From a virus: 22,862 bases of DNA. Made by a program: the position numbers and the translations under genes. Every line of letters starts with the position of its first letter. Position 1 is the stretch's first letter. Shown piece after piece: positions 14,301-20,936 of this stretch. The notes below the pieces were generated by a model. That model saw only the letters and a program-made list of their open reading frames with translations, had not been told where the DNA came from and did not search any database. The stretch is from positions 1-22,862 of IMG/VR virus record IMGVR_UViG_3300044701_000323; one strand, given 5' to 3'.

Positions 14301-16470
14301 TCAACTTGATAAGGATAATCTCAACGCCAATCCAAGATCTGCTAAGTCTTTTGCTAAGCGCACTCCCATTGGTGATGTTGCAACTAATGATCTCAGAAAG
14401 AGTATCACAAGAGAGACAATCGACACATTCGTAAATAGACTTGGACTTGCCAATACTATTACTGCGATCACAACAAATTCTGTTGTTGGTGTAACAACGC
14501 TGACTCTTGAAAGAGAGCATGGTTTCAATGGTATTGTAACTTACTCTACTCTCACTGGTGGTAGTGGATTTACTGCTGGAACATACGAGCAAGTTAAACT
14601 GCTGAATACATCTGGTTCCTGGTATGGTGCTAAAGCCAGAGTTACAGTATCTGGTGCTGGTGCAGTTAATAATGTAGTTGTTACTGCTCCTGGCGCTGGT
14701 TATACTTCTGGCCAGCAACTTAATCTGAATGGATTCTCTGGTGCTAGCGTCACACTTGCCACATCTGGTATCAAGACCGCTGGTGATTACTCTATTCAAA
14801 TCACTGGTGTAGGTAACACTGCTAGTGGAGCATATAAGATTCATAGTGTACCTTCCAATACACAAGTTGCATTTGCATTTACAACTGGAGATCCTGTACC
14901 TGTTCTCAATCAGTATGTGTTCAACTGTGGCCCCAGTGCTGCAATCGGTACAGTTTCTTATAATGCTGCTGCTGGTGTTGCTACATTTACCTGCAATAAT
15001 GCTCATGGATTGCTTGCTGGTAACTCGTTCAGATTGATTGATGTAAACAACAATAATGTTGGTGATTACTTTGTTACTGACGTTATTGGCATCAATACTT
15101 TCTCCTCCAAAGTACAGAATGCCGCTGTAATCACTGGTATTAATAGAGTCTTACCCGTTGCATTTGATGCAAAAGGACAAGATATTAGTGCTGAGTCTGA
15201 GGCCTTTGGTGGAAGACAGTTTACATTCTTTGCGAATGAGACTGCAACTCTCGTTGCTGACATTTCCGACGCTGATACAGCAAACACAATCAGACTTTCG
15301 ACCAGTGGTATCTCTACTACTGCAAGATTCCCCCTCGGATCTTATGTCAAGATTGATGATGAGGTAATGAGAATTACTACATCTTCTCTGTCTGGTGCAA
15401 GCAATGATAGTCTGAATGTTATCCGTGGTTACTTTGGTACTTCTAAATCTTCTCACAGGGCTGGATCCAGAATCACGAGAGTTGAACCTCTTGCCGTAGA
15501 ACTGAGAAGAAACTCTATTCTTAGAGCATCTGGTCACACGTTTGAGTACCTTGGTTATGGCCCTGGTAACTACTCTACTGGTCTTCCTCAGGTTCAAACA
15601 ATCACTCTCACCGAAAGAGAGACATTCCTTGCACAGTCACAGGAAAGAAACGCTGGTGTAGTTGTCTACACTGGTATGAATAATGATGGTGCTTTTTATA
15701 TCGGCAACAAAAAGATCAACTCTGCTAATGGTACAGAAGAAGTATTTGATGTACCTGTTCCTACCACAACTGGTGAGCAGAGTGCACGTCTTGCTGTTAT
15801 CTTTGACGAAGTTACTATCAAAGACTCTCTCGTTGTTGAGGGTGGTGCTAACAACGCTCTGGTATCACAGTTCGATGGCCCCGTTACCTTCAACCAGATT
15901 GTTCGTGCAAACAATGAGTTCAAACTTACATCTCTGAATGTAAGTGGAAACACTCTCATGCAGGGCAACCTGACAGTTAATGGATGGGGATTGTTTGGTA
16001 AAGTACAACTGGGCCTCTCTAGTGCAACCACAATCGATACATCAAGTGGAGATCTGATTCTTGATGCTCCTACTGGATCTAAGGTTGCTATTGATACATC
16101 GACCAGAGTTAATGGCGATGTTCTTGTTGCTGGAGAACTGCAAGTAACAGGTGACATCACAGCATTCTACAGTTCTGACGAAAGACTGAAGAATAACATT
16201 CACCCAATCAAGGATCCTCTTGAGAAAGTAATGGCCCTCAGTGGTAACACATTTACTTGGAATGAGAAGTCTAAGTATAATGGCGTTGAAGATGTTGGTC
16301 TGATCGCTCAAGAAGTAGAGGCAGTTCTGCCTGAAGCCGTAACTGAAAAAGATACTGGTTATCTTGGTGTTCGTTATGAGCGTGTGATTCCTCTCTTGGT
16401 TGAAGCAGTAAAAGAACTCTCTGGCAGAGTTAATGAGATTGAAGACGCAATCTCACTTGATGATGAATAA
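11311..16470 (+). CDS. Giant virion/fibre protein (VrlC-like) with C-terminal S74 chaperone domain
   Basis: This 1719-aa protein is the largest in the window. The N-terminus, ILYVNPNDIDATDGIENQGN (residues 17-36) followed by SLARPFKTIQRALIEAARFS, is the hallmark of the large cyanophage virion proteins often labelled VrlC-like. The body is beta-rich and repeats a domain with the pattern VTVxTxxxHGLxxGxxVxIxG, seen near residues 283-350, 846-920, 1050-1083 and 1211-1270. The last 98 residues form a peptidase S74 intramolecular chaperone: SSDERLK (1621-1627) with the self-cleavage serine at 1622, and GLIAQEVEAVLPEAV further on. Such domains trimerise beta-helical fibres and then cut themselves off. 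It is probably a trimeric tail or baseplate fibre. It is preceded and followed by late-promoter-like octamers. Confidence 0.8.
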   Translation: MPLSKLENLIKNTEGRILYVNPNDIDATDGIENQGNSLARPFKTIQRALIEAARFSYVKGNENDLINITTILCFPGEHIIDNRPGFKIRNISGTPYSVSPAGTQALAQDTFSLSLQSAFDLGAEDNILYKFNSVNGGIIIPRGTSIVGLDLRKTKIRPKYVPNPTDSNVGGSTIFRVTGGCYFNSFTFFDGNENSQVYTDPTNFGTGNRSRPLFSHHKLTCFEFADGVNIVDGYDLTDLDMYYAKLSNAFNTASGRDIDQKYPTLPDGFTSQRPEYEIVGAFASDALTITSLTSGDGVNAGGVVTVTTATDHGLTASTPIKIRGVIPLDYNISTTVTTVINSKSFTYTLPKVPPLLSGTGVVAGATVTVETDTVSGASPYIFNVSLRSVYGMNGILGDGANATGFKSFVLAQFTAISLQKDDRAFVKYNEVSRLYEGINITRVTGSDLPEGSSSTSSSSVYHLDSRAIYREGWETSHIRMTNDSIFQIVSVFAIGFNKHFAAESGADASITNSNSNFGQISLVSDGFKAESFTKDDQGYITSIISPKAVLPTETNIEYLTLDVGLTTAVGVTSHLYLFGYNEKDVLPLNVSQGYRVGARVEDQLYVNINNDVANARIEMVDTDVSVGSGNTVAFGDASSEKAFRVNSVINSQLSIAGATVNIQTGEKVRLISDDGDLPENIEENTIYFAIKTGATTYKIASTLSDALKGENVAIYGGTNLTFVSRVSDKVAGDLGHPLQYDEANRNWYIHTETNSGIYTSFLAQGVAGLGGAQSNVSYIKRVIDNRGLDDKIYKVRYFIPKEVADARDPSEGFVIQQTANTGVRTDTDFTITGITTSDYAFDRNPSFISSCTASGGTVTVITNQNHKLFPGDTVVIKNATSTTNTVGAANSGFNGRFTVSGVTDAKTFTYSTTDTRGVVHLTGDLTNNINTRTADLPRFERGDLQSNLYVFRSEVIQKYVPGSRDGVYHLYLLKADNAIDNEFVTKRYSSAVENFYPQLDKDNLNANPRSAKSFAKRTPIGDVATNDLRKSITRETIDTFVNRLGLANTITAITTNSVVGVTTLTLEREHGFNGIVTYSTLTGGSGFTAGTYEQVKLLNTSGSWYGAKARVTVSGAGAVNNVVVTAPGAGYTSGQQLNLNGFSGASVTLATSGIKTAGDYSIQITGVGNTASGAYKIHSVPSNTQVAFAFTTGDPVPVLNQYVFNCGPSAAIGTVSYNAAAGVATFTCNNAHGLLAGNSFRLIDVNNNNVGDYFVTDVIGINTFSSKVQNAAVITGINRVLPVAFDAKGQDISAESEAFGGRQFTFFANETATLVADISDADTANTIRLSTSGISTTARFPLGSYVKIDDEVMRITTSSLSGASNDSLNVIRGYFGTSKSSHRAGSRITRVEPLAVELRRNSILRASGHTFEYLGYGPGNYSTGLPQVQTITLTERETFLAQSQERNAGVVVYTGMNNDGAFYIGNKKINSANGTEEVFDVPVPTTTGEQSARLAVIFDEVTIKDSLVVEGGANNALVSQFDGPVTFNQIVRANNEFKLTSLNVSGNTLMQGNLTVNGWGLFGKVQLGLSSATTIDTSSGDLILDAPTGSKVAIDTSTRVNGDVLVAGELQVTGDITAFYSSDERLKNNIHPIKDPLEKVMALSGNTFTWNEKSKYNGVEDVGLIAQEVEAVLPEAVTEKDTGYLGVRYERVIPLLVEAVKELSGRVNEIEDAISLDDE

Positions 16471-16476
16471 TAAATA
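16469..16476 (+). promoter_or_regulatory. Late-promoter-like octamer before the 539-aa fibre gene
   Basis: AATAAATA fits the late core NATAAATA and overlaps the TAA stop of the giant virion protein (16468-16470). The next ATG is 21 bases downstream. Sequence and placement copy those at 913-920. Confidence 0.5.
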
Positions 16477-16496
16477 ACTCTAAAACCGGCAGTGTA

Positions 16497-18116
16497 ATGG
16501 CATCGAACTTCCGTAAATCATTTAACTTTCGCGATGGAATGCAGGTGGCGACCGATGATTTGGTCGTCTCCTCTAATAAGGTTGGAGTGGGTACTACGGC
16601 CCCATCAAGAAACTTATCTGTATATGGTTCATCTGAATTTGTTGGCGTTGCAACGTTCACAGATGCCTTTCATGTAGGTGCTGCTGCTACATTCATTGGG
16701 CCTGTAACTTTAGGGGCAAACGTTAGAGTAAGCACTGCTGGATCTATCACTGCCGTTAGTTATTATGGTAATGGTGCGACATTATCCAATCTACCAACAT
16801 CTCAGTGGGTGGATACTGATGTAGGACTCGGATTTACGTCAATCTATTCGGTTGGAAATGTTGGAGTTGGTACAACAGATCCAAGACATGTTTTGCAAAT
16901 TGCAGGCAATCCTCTCGGTGCATCTGGATATACTCAAGGCGTCTCTTTTGATTCGTTTGGTAATCAATATGCTTCTGGAATTATTACTGCAAATAGATTT
17001 AGTGGTAGTTTAGAAGCTAATCTCTTAACTGGAATTATTCCCGAAGATAGACTTCCCGCTAGTTTCCAAGTTTCTGGTATCATCTCTGCCCTTACAAACT
17101 TCACTGGTGATGTCATTGGAACGGCTCTCAATGCAAGACAATTAGTAGACTTCCCCACCATCGGTGTGACTGGTCTTGGTGCAACAAACATTAATGTCAC
17201 TGGAGTCACAACATCTGCCACAGTTCATGTTGGTACATCTGGTACTGGATTTGCTGCACTGAGCAGTGGAAAGATTGGCGTAGGAACTGCACTTCCCACA
17301 TCTGATATTGCTGTTAGAAAAGAGTTTCTTGGTACATTAGAAGTAGTTTCTAATAAAGGACTGGCGAGAGTTGCTGTAGGTCAGAGTGTAGGTGTTGGTC
17401 AAAGTAGCGGCATGATGCGCTTCGGTGCTTCTGATAATACCTTAGATGTTGTCAACAACTCCTGGGGTAATTTAAACTTTGTTCTTCATGGTGGGCCTGC
17501 TATTCCTGTAGGATCTCCTTCTGGTCTTACAACTGGCCGTTGGGGATTTGTATATGGTCAGACAAATGTTGAGAGAATGTCTCTCACATATGATGGTTAT
17601 CTTGGTATTGGTCAGACACAACCAACATTTAACGTTGATGTAACTGGAACTGGTAGATTTACAAGCAATGTAACTATCGGTGGTAACTTAACAGTAACTG
17701 GTAATATTTCTGGTGGAACAATCACACTTCCATCGATTATTTCTGGATCTAACTTATCCGTTACAACTGGTGTTACAACCGTCTCCAACTTAAAGGTAAC
17801 AGAAACTGCAGATCTCAGAAGTGCTAGTTTTGTTGGAGTCAATACGATAGGTATTGGAACAGCATCAGCGGTAGCTTTCAAAGGACTTACCGTTAAGAAC
17901 AATGCTCAAATTAATGATCTAACTATTGATGATCAATTCTATTGTGGTCTGACTGGATCTGGAATTGGTACATTTAGTGGATCTGTTACTGCTTCTAATG
18001 GATTTAAGAGCACTGCTGGAGCACCATACGCGATAGAAATTGACTATGCTTCTTCTCCTGCAAGAATTATCTTCACCGTTCAAGGTATCGGTGTTACTTC
18101 ATTGAGACTGTACTAA
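16497..18116 (+). CDS. Tail fibre-like virion protein with VGxGTxxP repeats
   Basis: This 539-aa protein begins MASNFRKSFNFRDGMQVATD, a start common to cyanophage fibre-like proteins, and is made of repeating beta elements. A unit of the form VGVGTTAPSRNLSVYGS appears near residues 29, 122, 261 and 367 (as VGVGTTDP, IGVGTALP and LGIGQTQP). Between them run hydrophobic beta strands rich in Thr, Gly and Val such as NVTIGGNLTVTGNISGGTI. These repeats usually occur in trimeric beta-helical fibres just before an S74 chaperone, but here no S74 motif is present; the protein ends in FTVQGIGVTSLRLY. It may fold on, or together with, the preceding S74 protein. Its stop is separated by one base from the next start, so the two are in one transcript. 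Confidence 0.7.
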   Translation: MASNFRKSFNFRDGMQVATDDLVVSSNKVGVGTTAPSRNLSVYGSSEFVGVATFTDAFHVGAAATFIGPVTLGANVRVSTAGSITAVSYYGNGATLSNLPTSQWVDTDVGLGFTSIYSVGNVGVGTTDPRHVLQIAGNPLGASGYTQGVSFDSFGNQYASGIITANRFSGSLEANLLTGIIPEDRLPASFQVSGIISALTNFTGDVIGTALNARQLVDFPTIGVTGLGATNINVTGVTTSATVHVGTSGTGFAALSSGKIGVGTALPTSDIAVRKEFLGTLEVVSNKGLARVAVGQSVGVGQSSGMMRFGASDNTLDVVNNSWGNLNFVLHGGPAIPVGSPSGLTTGRWGFVYGQTNVERMSLTYDGYLGIGQTQPTFNVDVTGTGRFTSNVTIGGNLTVTGNISGGTITLPSIISGSNLSVTTGVTTVSNLKVTETADLRSASFVGVNTIGIGTASAVAFKGLTVKNNAQINDLTIDDQFYCGLTGSGIGTFSGSVTASNGFKSTAGAPYAIEIDYASSPARIIFTVQGIGVTSLRLY

Positions 18117-18117
18117 T

Positions 18118-19347
18118 ATGCCACTTACAGCATCAAAAACCGGCCCGTTTTTTGCTTCTGGTTCTATCTCTTTTAATAGTTTAAGAACTAATTTTAAAGA
18201 GACTGGATCTGGATCTGTGAGTGCATCGGAACTGTTGAGAACAGTTGATACTAGCAATACAAATCCCATAGTTCCAGATGCTACTGAGAATGCTAATATC
18301 TCATCGTCTTTAAACCTGAAGTTATCTCAGTTTAGAAACACGATCAAGTATTATAACTTGACACAAGGTTCTGGTGATACAGATCTGAATCTAAACATCG
18401 GTGATGATAGTGCCTCTGGGTGGAATGGCAACTTAGGAAAAACAATCAAGAAAACATGTTATCTTCAAGGAACATGTGGTTCTACCAATGGTAGTCCAGC
18501 CGCTTATGTTGCAACAAGTGAAACACCAAAAGCAGCACGTAATTTAAGAATACAAGTTGCTGGTGGTGTTTATGGTTATGGTGGGCAACCTCAAGGTGGT
18601 AATGGAGGAGCTGCTCTTTATGTTAATACTGCAGGGCAAGGAACGGTAGTTGTTTATGCTACTGGATCTGTTTATGGTGGCGGCGGTGGCGGCGGCCGAG
18701 GTGGTATTGGTGGTAAAGGTGCAGACGGAAGTTACATCACTACAGCACAAAGATATGAATCTGTAGGTGGTGCTGGTGGTCGCTCTGGTGGTGCATATTA
18801 TCAGTTATGCCAAAACGTTTGTAACAATACCTATGGTGGTAATGCATATTGCCAATCAAACTGTTATAAAACATTTGGTCAAGGTGGATGTGGTTGCACA
18901 TGCTACAGTAATGAGCAGTCTGGTGATGCAAACTGTCAATGTTGCTGGGCATTAAGAGATTATCAGTACACTACATACACATATGGTGGATCGGGTGGAA
19001 CTGGTGATTTAGGTGGATATGGTGAAGGATACTTGCAAACAAGAACGAATGGCGTATCTGGTGGAAATGGTAATGCATCGACTGGAACAAATGCTGGAAA
19101 TGGTGGATCTGGCGGTACAAGTGGTAGTGGTGGAACTTGGGGAAATGATGGTACTGATGGACAAACTGGAAATTTAGGACAAAATGGTAATTTAAATGGA
19201 TCAGCAAATGCTGCTCCTGGTGTTGGACAAGAGAACGGCCCTCAGGCTGGTACATCTAAAGGATTTGGTGGAGCGGCTGTTGGTGGATCTGGATTTTTTG
19301 TTGATCCTAGCAGCATTTTGAGCGCGTTCAAAGGATCGTATACATAA
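18118..19347 (+). CDS. Glycine-rich adhesin-like virion protein with cysteine island
   Basis: This 409-aa protein has a short N-terminal module (residues 1-110; GPFFASGSISFNSLRTNF recalls other cyanophage fibre-associated proteins). From about residue 150 on it is dominated by Gly-rich runs such as GYGGQPQGGNGGAA and GGSGGTGDLGGYGEG. This resembles the polyglycine-II sandwich of gp38 adhesins at the fibre tips of T2- and S16-type phages. It carries a dense cysteine cluster, ten Cys in residues 231-276. It follows two fibre genes, as gp38 follows gp37. It may be a tip adhesin that sets host range. Function by analogy only; Gly-rich composition alone could mislead. Confidence 0.6.
   Translation: MPLTASKTGPFFASGSISFNSLRTNFKETGSGSVSASELLRTVDTSNTNPIVPDATENANISSSLNLKLSQFRNTIKYYNLTQGSGDTDLNLNIGDDSASGWNGNLGKTIKKTCYLQGTCGSTNGSPAAYVATSETPKAARNLRIQVAGGVYGYGGQPQGGNGGAALYVNTAGQGTVVVYATGSVYGGGGGGGRGGIGGKGADGSYITTAQRYESVGGAGGRSGGAYYQLCQNVCNNTYGGNAYCQSNCYKTFGQGGCGCTCYSNEQSGDANCQCCWALRDYQYTTYTYGGSGGTGDLGGYGEGYLQTRTNGVSGGNGNASTGTNAGNGGSGGTSGSGGTWGNDGTDGQTGNLGQNGNLNGSANAAPGVGQENGPQAGTSKGFGGAAVGGSGFFVDPSSILSAFKGSYT
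18808..18945 (+). other. Cysteine-rich island in the glycine-rich adhesin
   Basis: The 46 residues 231-276 hold ten cysteines with the spacing C-x3-C-x9-C-x3-C-x8-C-x-C-x-C-x10-C-x-C-C. The rest of the protein has only one more pair, near residues 113-119. Neighbouring fibre proteins are almost free of cysteine. The spacing suggests metal binding or a knot of disulfides formed outside the cell. Confidence 0.7.
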
Positions 19348-19366
19348 TATACTGAGTTGATTTCTT

Positions 19367-19822
19367 ATGGCATTTGAATTTGACCCAAAAAATAAAGAAT
19401 TAGCAGAATTTGTCTGGAAATGTTTTATTAGAGCATATAAGTACCAGGGTTGGGCTATTATGCTTGATGAAAAGTATCAAGAAGAAAGACTTGATATTTG
19501 TAGAGGGTGTGAACAGTTTGATAAGCAAAAGTTTCAGTGTAAAGCATGTGGATGCCCACTAGCATCTAAGTCTTTGTACGGCCATGAATCATGTCCACTA
19601 GATAAATGGACAGATGATAACAGAACTTTTGTTAATGAAAAGTTTGAGCACATGTCTAGATACATCTATAAAGACATGCCCACGAAAGATGGGACTGATG
19701 CTCCTGTTTTTCCAAAAGATTCTAATGAGGGTGATCTCTTTACCTGGAACTTCTTCTGGTGGCAGTATCAGCATGGAGAATGGGTCAGCATTGAAGATCC
19801 GTTACGAGATGTTGACAACTGA
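19367..19822 (+). CDS. Small zinc-ribbon protein of the fibre region
   Basis: This 151-aa protein has a compact cysteine motif at residues 41-81: RLDICRGCEQFDKQKFQC then KACGCPLASKS, and ESCPLDKW. The pattern CxxC-x9-CxxCxC-x12-CPxxKW (Cys45, 48, 58, 61, 63 and 76) is found in many small phage proteins encoded near tail fibres and probably binds zinc. The C-terminal part holds many aromatic residues (FTWNFFWWQYQHGEW). The biochemical role is unknown; position behind the fibre genes suggests a structural or assembly task. Arginine codons are mostly AGA, as in the late genes. The spacer to the upstream gene is 19 bases. Confidence 0.6.
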   Translation: MAFEFDPKNKELAEFVWKCFIRAYKYQGWAIMLDEKYQEERLDICRGCEQFDKQKFQCKACGCPLASKSLYGHESCPLDKWTDDNRTFVNEKFEHMSRYIYKDMPTKDGTDAPVFPKDSNEGDLFTWNFFWWQYQHGEWVSIEDPLRDVDN

Positions 19823-19840
19823 TCCATAGCGTGATAATAT
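19812..19840 (+). promoter_or_regulatory. Sigma70-type promoter for the early-type region
   Basis: TTGACA at 19812-19817 is followed after 17 bases by TAATAT at 19835-19840 with an extended -10 (TGA just before it). GATAAT at 19833-19838 with a 15-base spacer is an alternative reading. The -35 box lies inside the end of the zinc-ribbon gene. From here to the right, gene style and codon use change. Confidence 0.65.
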
Positions 19841-19862
19841 ACTATTGAGTTAAGTCACGCGC

Positions 19863-20153
19863 ATGGATTTTGTAAACTACATTCGTCTGAAGCAGTACCT
19901 TGCACTTCAGCACGAGTTTTATTCTAAAATGCGTCAACTTGATGAGGTAGGTGATACTGAACAGGGAATCGGCGCATATTATAAGTTTGACATTCTTCGG
20001 GACATTCTAGAGTACATTGAATGTATTGAACTAAAGGATGATGACTTTAAGAACAGTGAGAAGTTGCTTCGAAACATTGAAAAGAAACGTGCTTCGTTGA
20101 TTCGTCAGTTTGAAAGTGATGAGGATTTGAGTGATTATGACGACGCTTCCTGA
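19863..20153 (+). CDS. Small helical protein of unknown function (96 aa)
   Basis: The product is 96 aa, strongly charged and predicted mainly helical: VNYIRLKQYLALQHEFYSKM near the start and KNSEKLLRNIEKKRASLIRQ near the end, with a final acidic SDEDLSDYDD. It has no recognised motif. It starts 22 bases after the -10 box of the promoter at 19812. It is the first gene in which all arginine codons are CGN. It overlaps the next gene by 23 bases, so both are translated from one message. Confidence 0.65.
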   Translation: MDFVNYIRLKQYLALQHEFYSKMRQLDEVGDTEQGIGAYYKFDILRDILEYIECIELKDDDFKNSEKLLRNIEKKRASLIRQFESDEDLSDYDDAS

Positions 20154-20349
20154 ATTGTTCACCCAAACGTCAGATAAACCATACGATAAACACAACTACA
20201 GGTTGTTCTTTACTGGTGGTAAGAACGTAACGTTTGATGATTATGAATCTCTTCTGCAGTTCTGGTTTCAATATGGATTCAAAGATCAAATGGATTATGT
20301 TGAGATCCTGGACAAGAAGGCCCCAATGAAGAAGAAAAAAGGATTCTAG
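20131..20349 (+). CDS. Small conserved-type phage protein of unknown function
   Basis: The reading frame begins with GTG at 20131 (72 aa) or ATG at 20137 (70 aa). GAGGA at 20121-20125 sits five bases before the GTG, which favours that start. The product has the core KPYDKHNYRLFFTGG then FDDYESLLQFWFQYGF, a short beta hairpin followed by an aromatic helix, resembling small cyanophage proteins of unknown function, and ends in a Lys-rich tail, PMKKKKGF. It closes the operon before the terminator at 20376. Confidence 0.6.
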   Translation: MIMTTLPELFTQTSDKPYDKHNYRLFFTGGKNVTFDDYESLLQFWFQYGFKDQMDYVEILDKKAPMKKKKGF

Positions 20350-20375
20350 TGTGCCAGTTGGCGAACTGGATCACC

Positions 20376-20398
20376 AACCCGCTTCGGCGGGTTTTTTC
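20376..20398 (+). terminator. Rho-independent terminator with TTCG loop
   Basis: AACCCGC (20376-20382) pairs perfectly with GCGGGTT (20387-20393) across the stable tetraloop TTCG, followed by a T run. It lies 27 bases after the stop of the upstream gene. The next -10 box begins only ten bases after the stem end. Confidence 0.93.
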
Positions 20399-20402
20399 TT
20401 GG

Positions 20403-20408
20403 TATAAT
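20403..20408 (+). promoter_or_regulatory. Extended -10 promoter directly behind a terminator
   Basis: TGG-TATAAT is a perfect -10 box with a TGn extension, but no TTGACA is found 16-18 bases upstream, because that region is the terminator hairpin. The following sequence ACATGGGTAATCAA copies that behind the promoter at 10172. The gene start follows at 20433. Confidence 0.65.
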
Positions 20409-20432
20409 ACATGGGTAATCAACGGACAGGCA

Positions 20433-20801
20433 ATGCCCGCCACCCTGAACAAAGAGTTCTCCGACTTCTGCGCTCAGCGCGATGCTCAGAACACCATTCA
20501 ACTGAATGTTGTTAAGTGGACTTGGATGCTGTGTGACGCTCTGCGTGATGCTGCACCTGAAGGTTATGATTATGTCTTCGAGTCTGGTAACAAGTACCAC
20601 AAAGTTATCATGATTGATTCCTCTGTTCGTGCTAATCGCAGTGTTCACTGCTTTATCGACAAGAAGACTGGTGAAGTGTACAAGTCTGCTGGTTGGAAGT
20701 CTCCTGCCAAAGGTGTTCGTTATGATCTCCGCATCATCGAACAGCGTGAATGGCTGCTGGAGAATGCTGACTGGGCAGGCGCTTACCTGTACGCTCGCTG
20801 A
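20433..20801 (+). CDS. Phage protein of unknown function (122 aa)
   Basis: The reading frame is open upstream to 20349, but that part runs through the terminator and promoter, so the ATG at 20433 is chosen; it lies 25 bases after the -10 box. The 122-aa product contains the core YDYVFESGNKYHKVIMIDS (about residues 45-63) and FIDKKTGEVYKSAGWKSPAK (about 76-95), a beta-sheet pattern seen in small cyanophage proteins of unknown function. No catalytic motif can be named. All arginine codons are CGT or CGC. The gene forms a single-gene operon between its own promoter and that at 20817. Confidence 0.7.
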   Translation: MPATLNKEFSDFCAQRDAQNTIQLNVVKWTWMLCDALRDAAPEGYDYVFESGNKYHKVIMIDSSVRANRSVHCFIDKKTGEVYKSAGWKSPAKGVRYDLRIIEQREWLLENADWAGAYLYAR

Positions 20802-20816
20802 TCCCCGCCAGGGGGC

Positions 20817-20846
20817 TTGACAAGACCACGAGTCCCCTGGTATAAT
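20817..20846 (+). promoter_or_regulatory. Sigma70-type promoter of the DUF262-like gene
   Basis: TTGACA (20817-20822) and TATAAT (20841-20846) are perfect boxes with an 18-base spacer and a TGG extension before the -10. The leader CAACGGACGGG (20855-20865) repeats the leader CAACGGACAGG behind the promoter at 20403. Confidence 0.85.
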
Positions 20847-20879
20847 ACTCAAAGCAACGGACGGGAGAGATCCCAACCA

Positions 20880-20936
20880 ATGCTATCGTTACCTCAATTT
20901 TCTGTTACCAATGATCCCTGCACTTTTTCCTGCTAA
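20880..20936 (+). CDS. Possible 18-codon leader ORF overlapping the DUF262-like start
   Basis: An ATG at 20880 opens MLSLPQFSVTNDPCTFSC and stops at TAA (20934-20936), overlapping the start of the next gene in another frame. It has a purine-rich stretch GGGAGAGA upstream, whereas the main ATG at 20911 has no Shine-Dalgarno sequence. It could couple translation, or supply the N-terminus by a +1 shift at GAT CCC TGC. Confidence 0.35.
   Translation: MLSLPQFSVTNDPCTFSC

Noticed and set aside
14083-15006. Long antisense ORF (307 codons) inside the giant virion gene
   Set aside because: Its product is a Ser/Cys/Arg-rich string without domain pattern and lies fully opposite a well-supported coding frame; it results from codon bias on the other strand.
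18550-19300. Short direct repeats of GGTGGT/GGTGGA type as a DNA repeat array
   Set aside because: They are explained by the glycine-rich protein sequence and are not regular in length; no CRISPR-like spacing.
19331-19345. TATACATAATATAC near the end of the glycine-rich gene as a promoter
   Set aside because: No -35 box at a suitable distance and no distinctive context; A/T-rich chance match is likely.
20349-20432. Longer start for the 122-aa protein at 20349
   Set aside because: The extension would translate the terminator hairpin and the -10 box; the ATG at 20433 lies properly behind the promoter.
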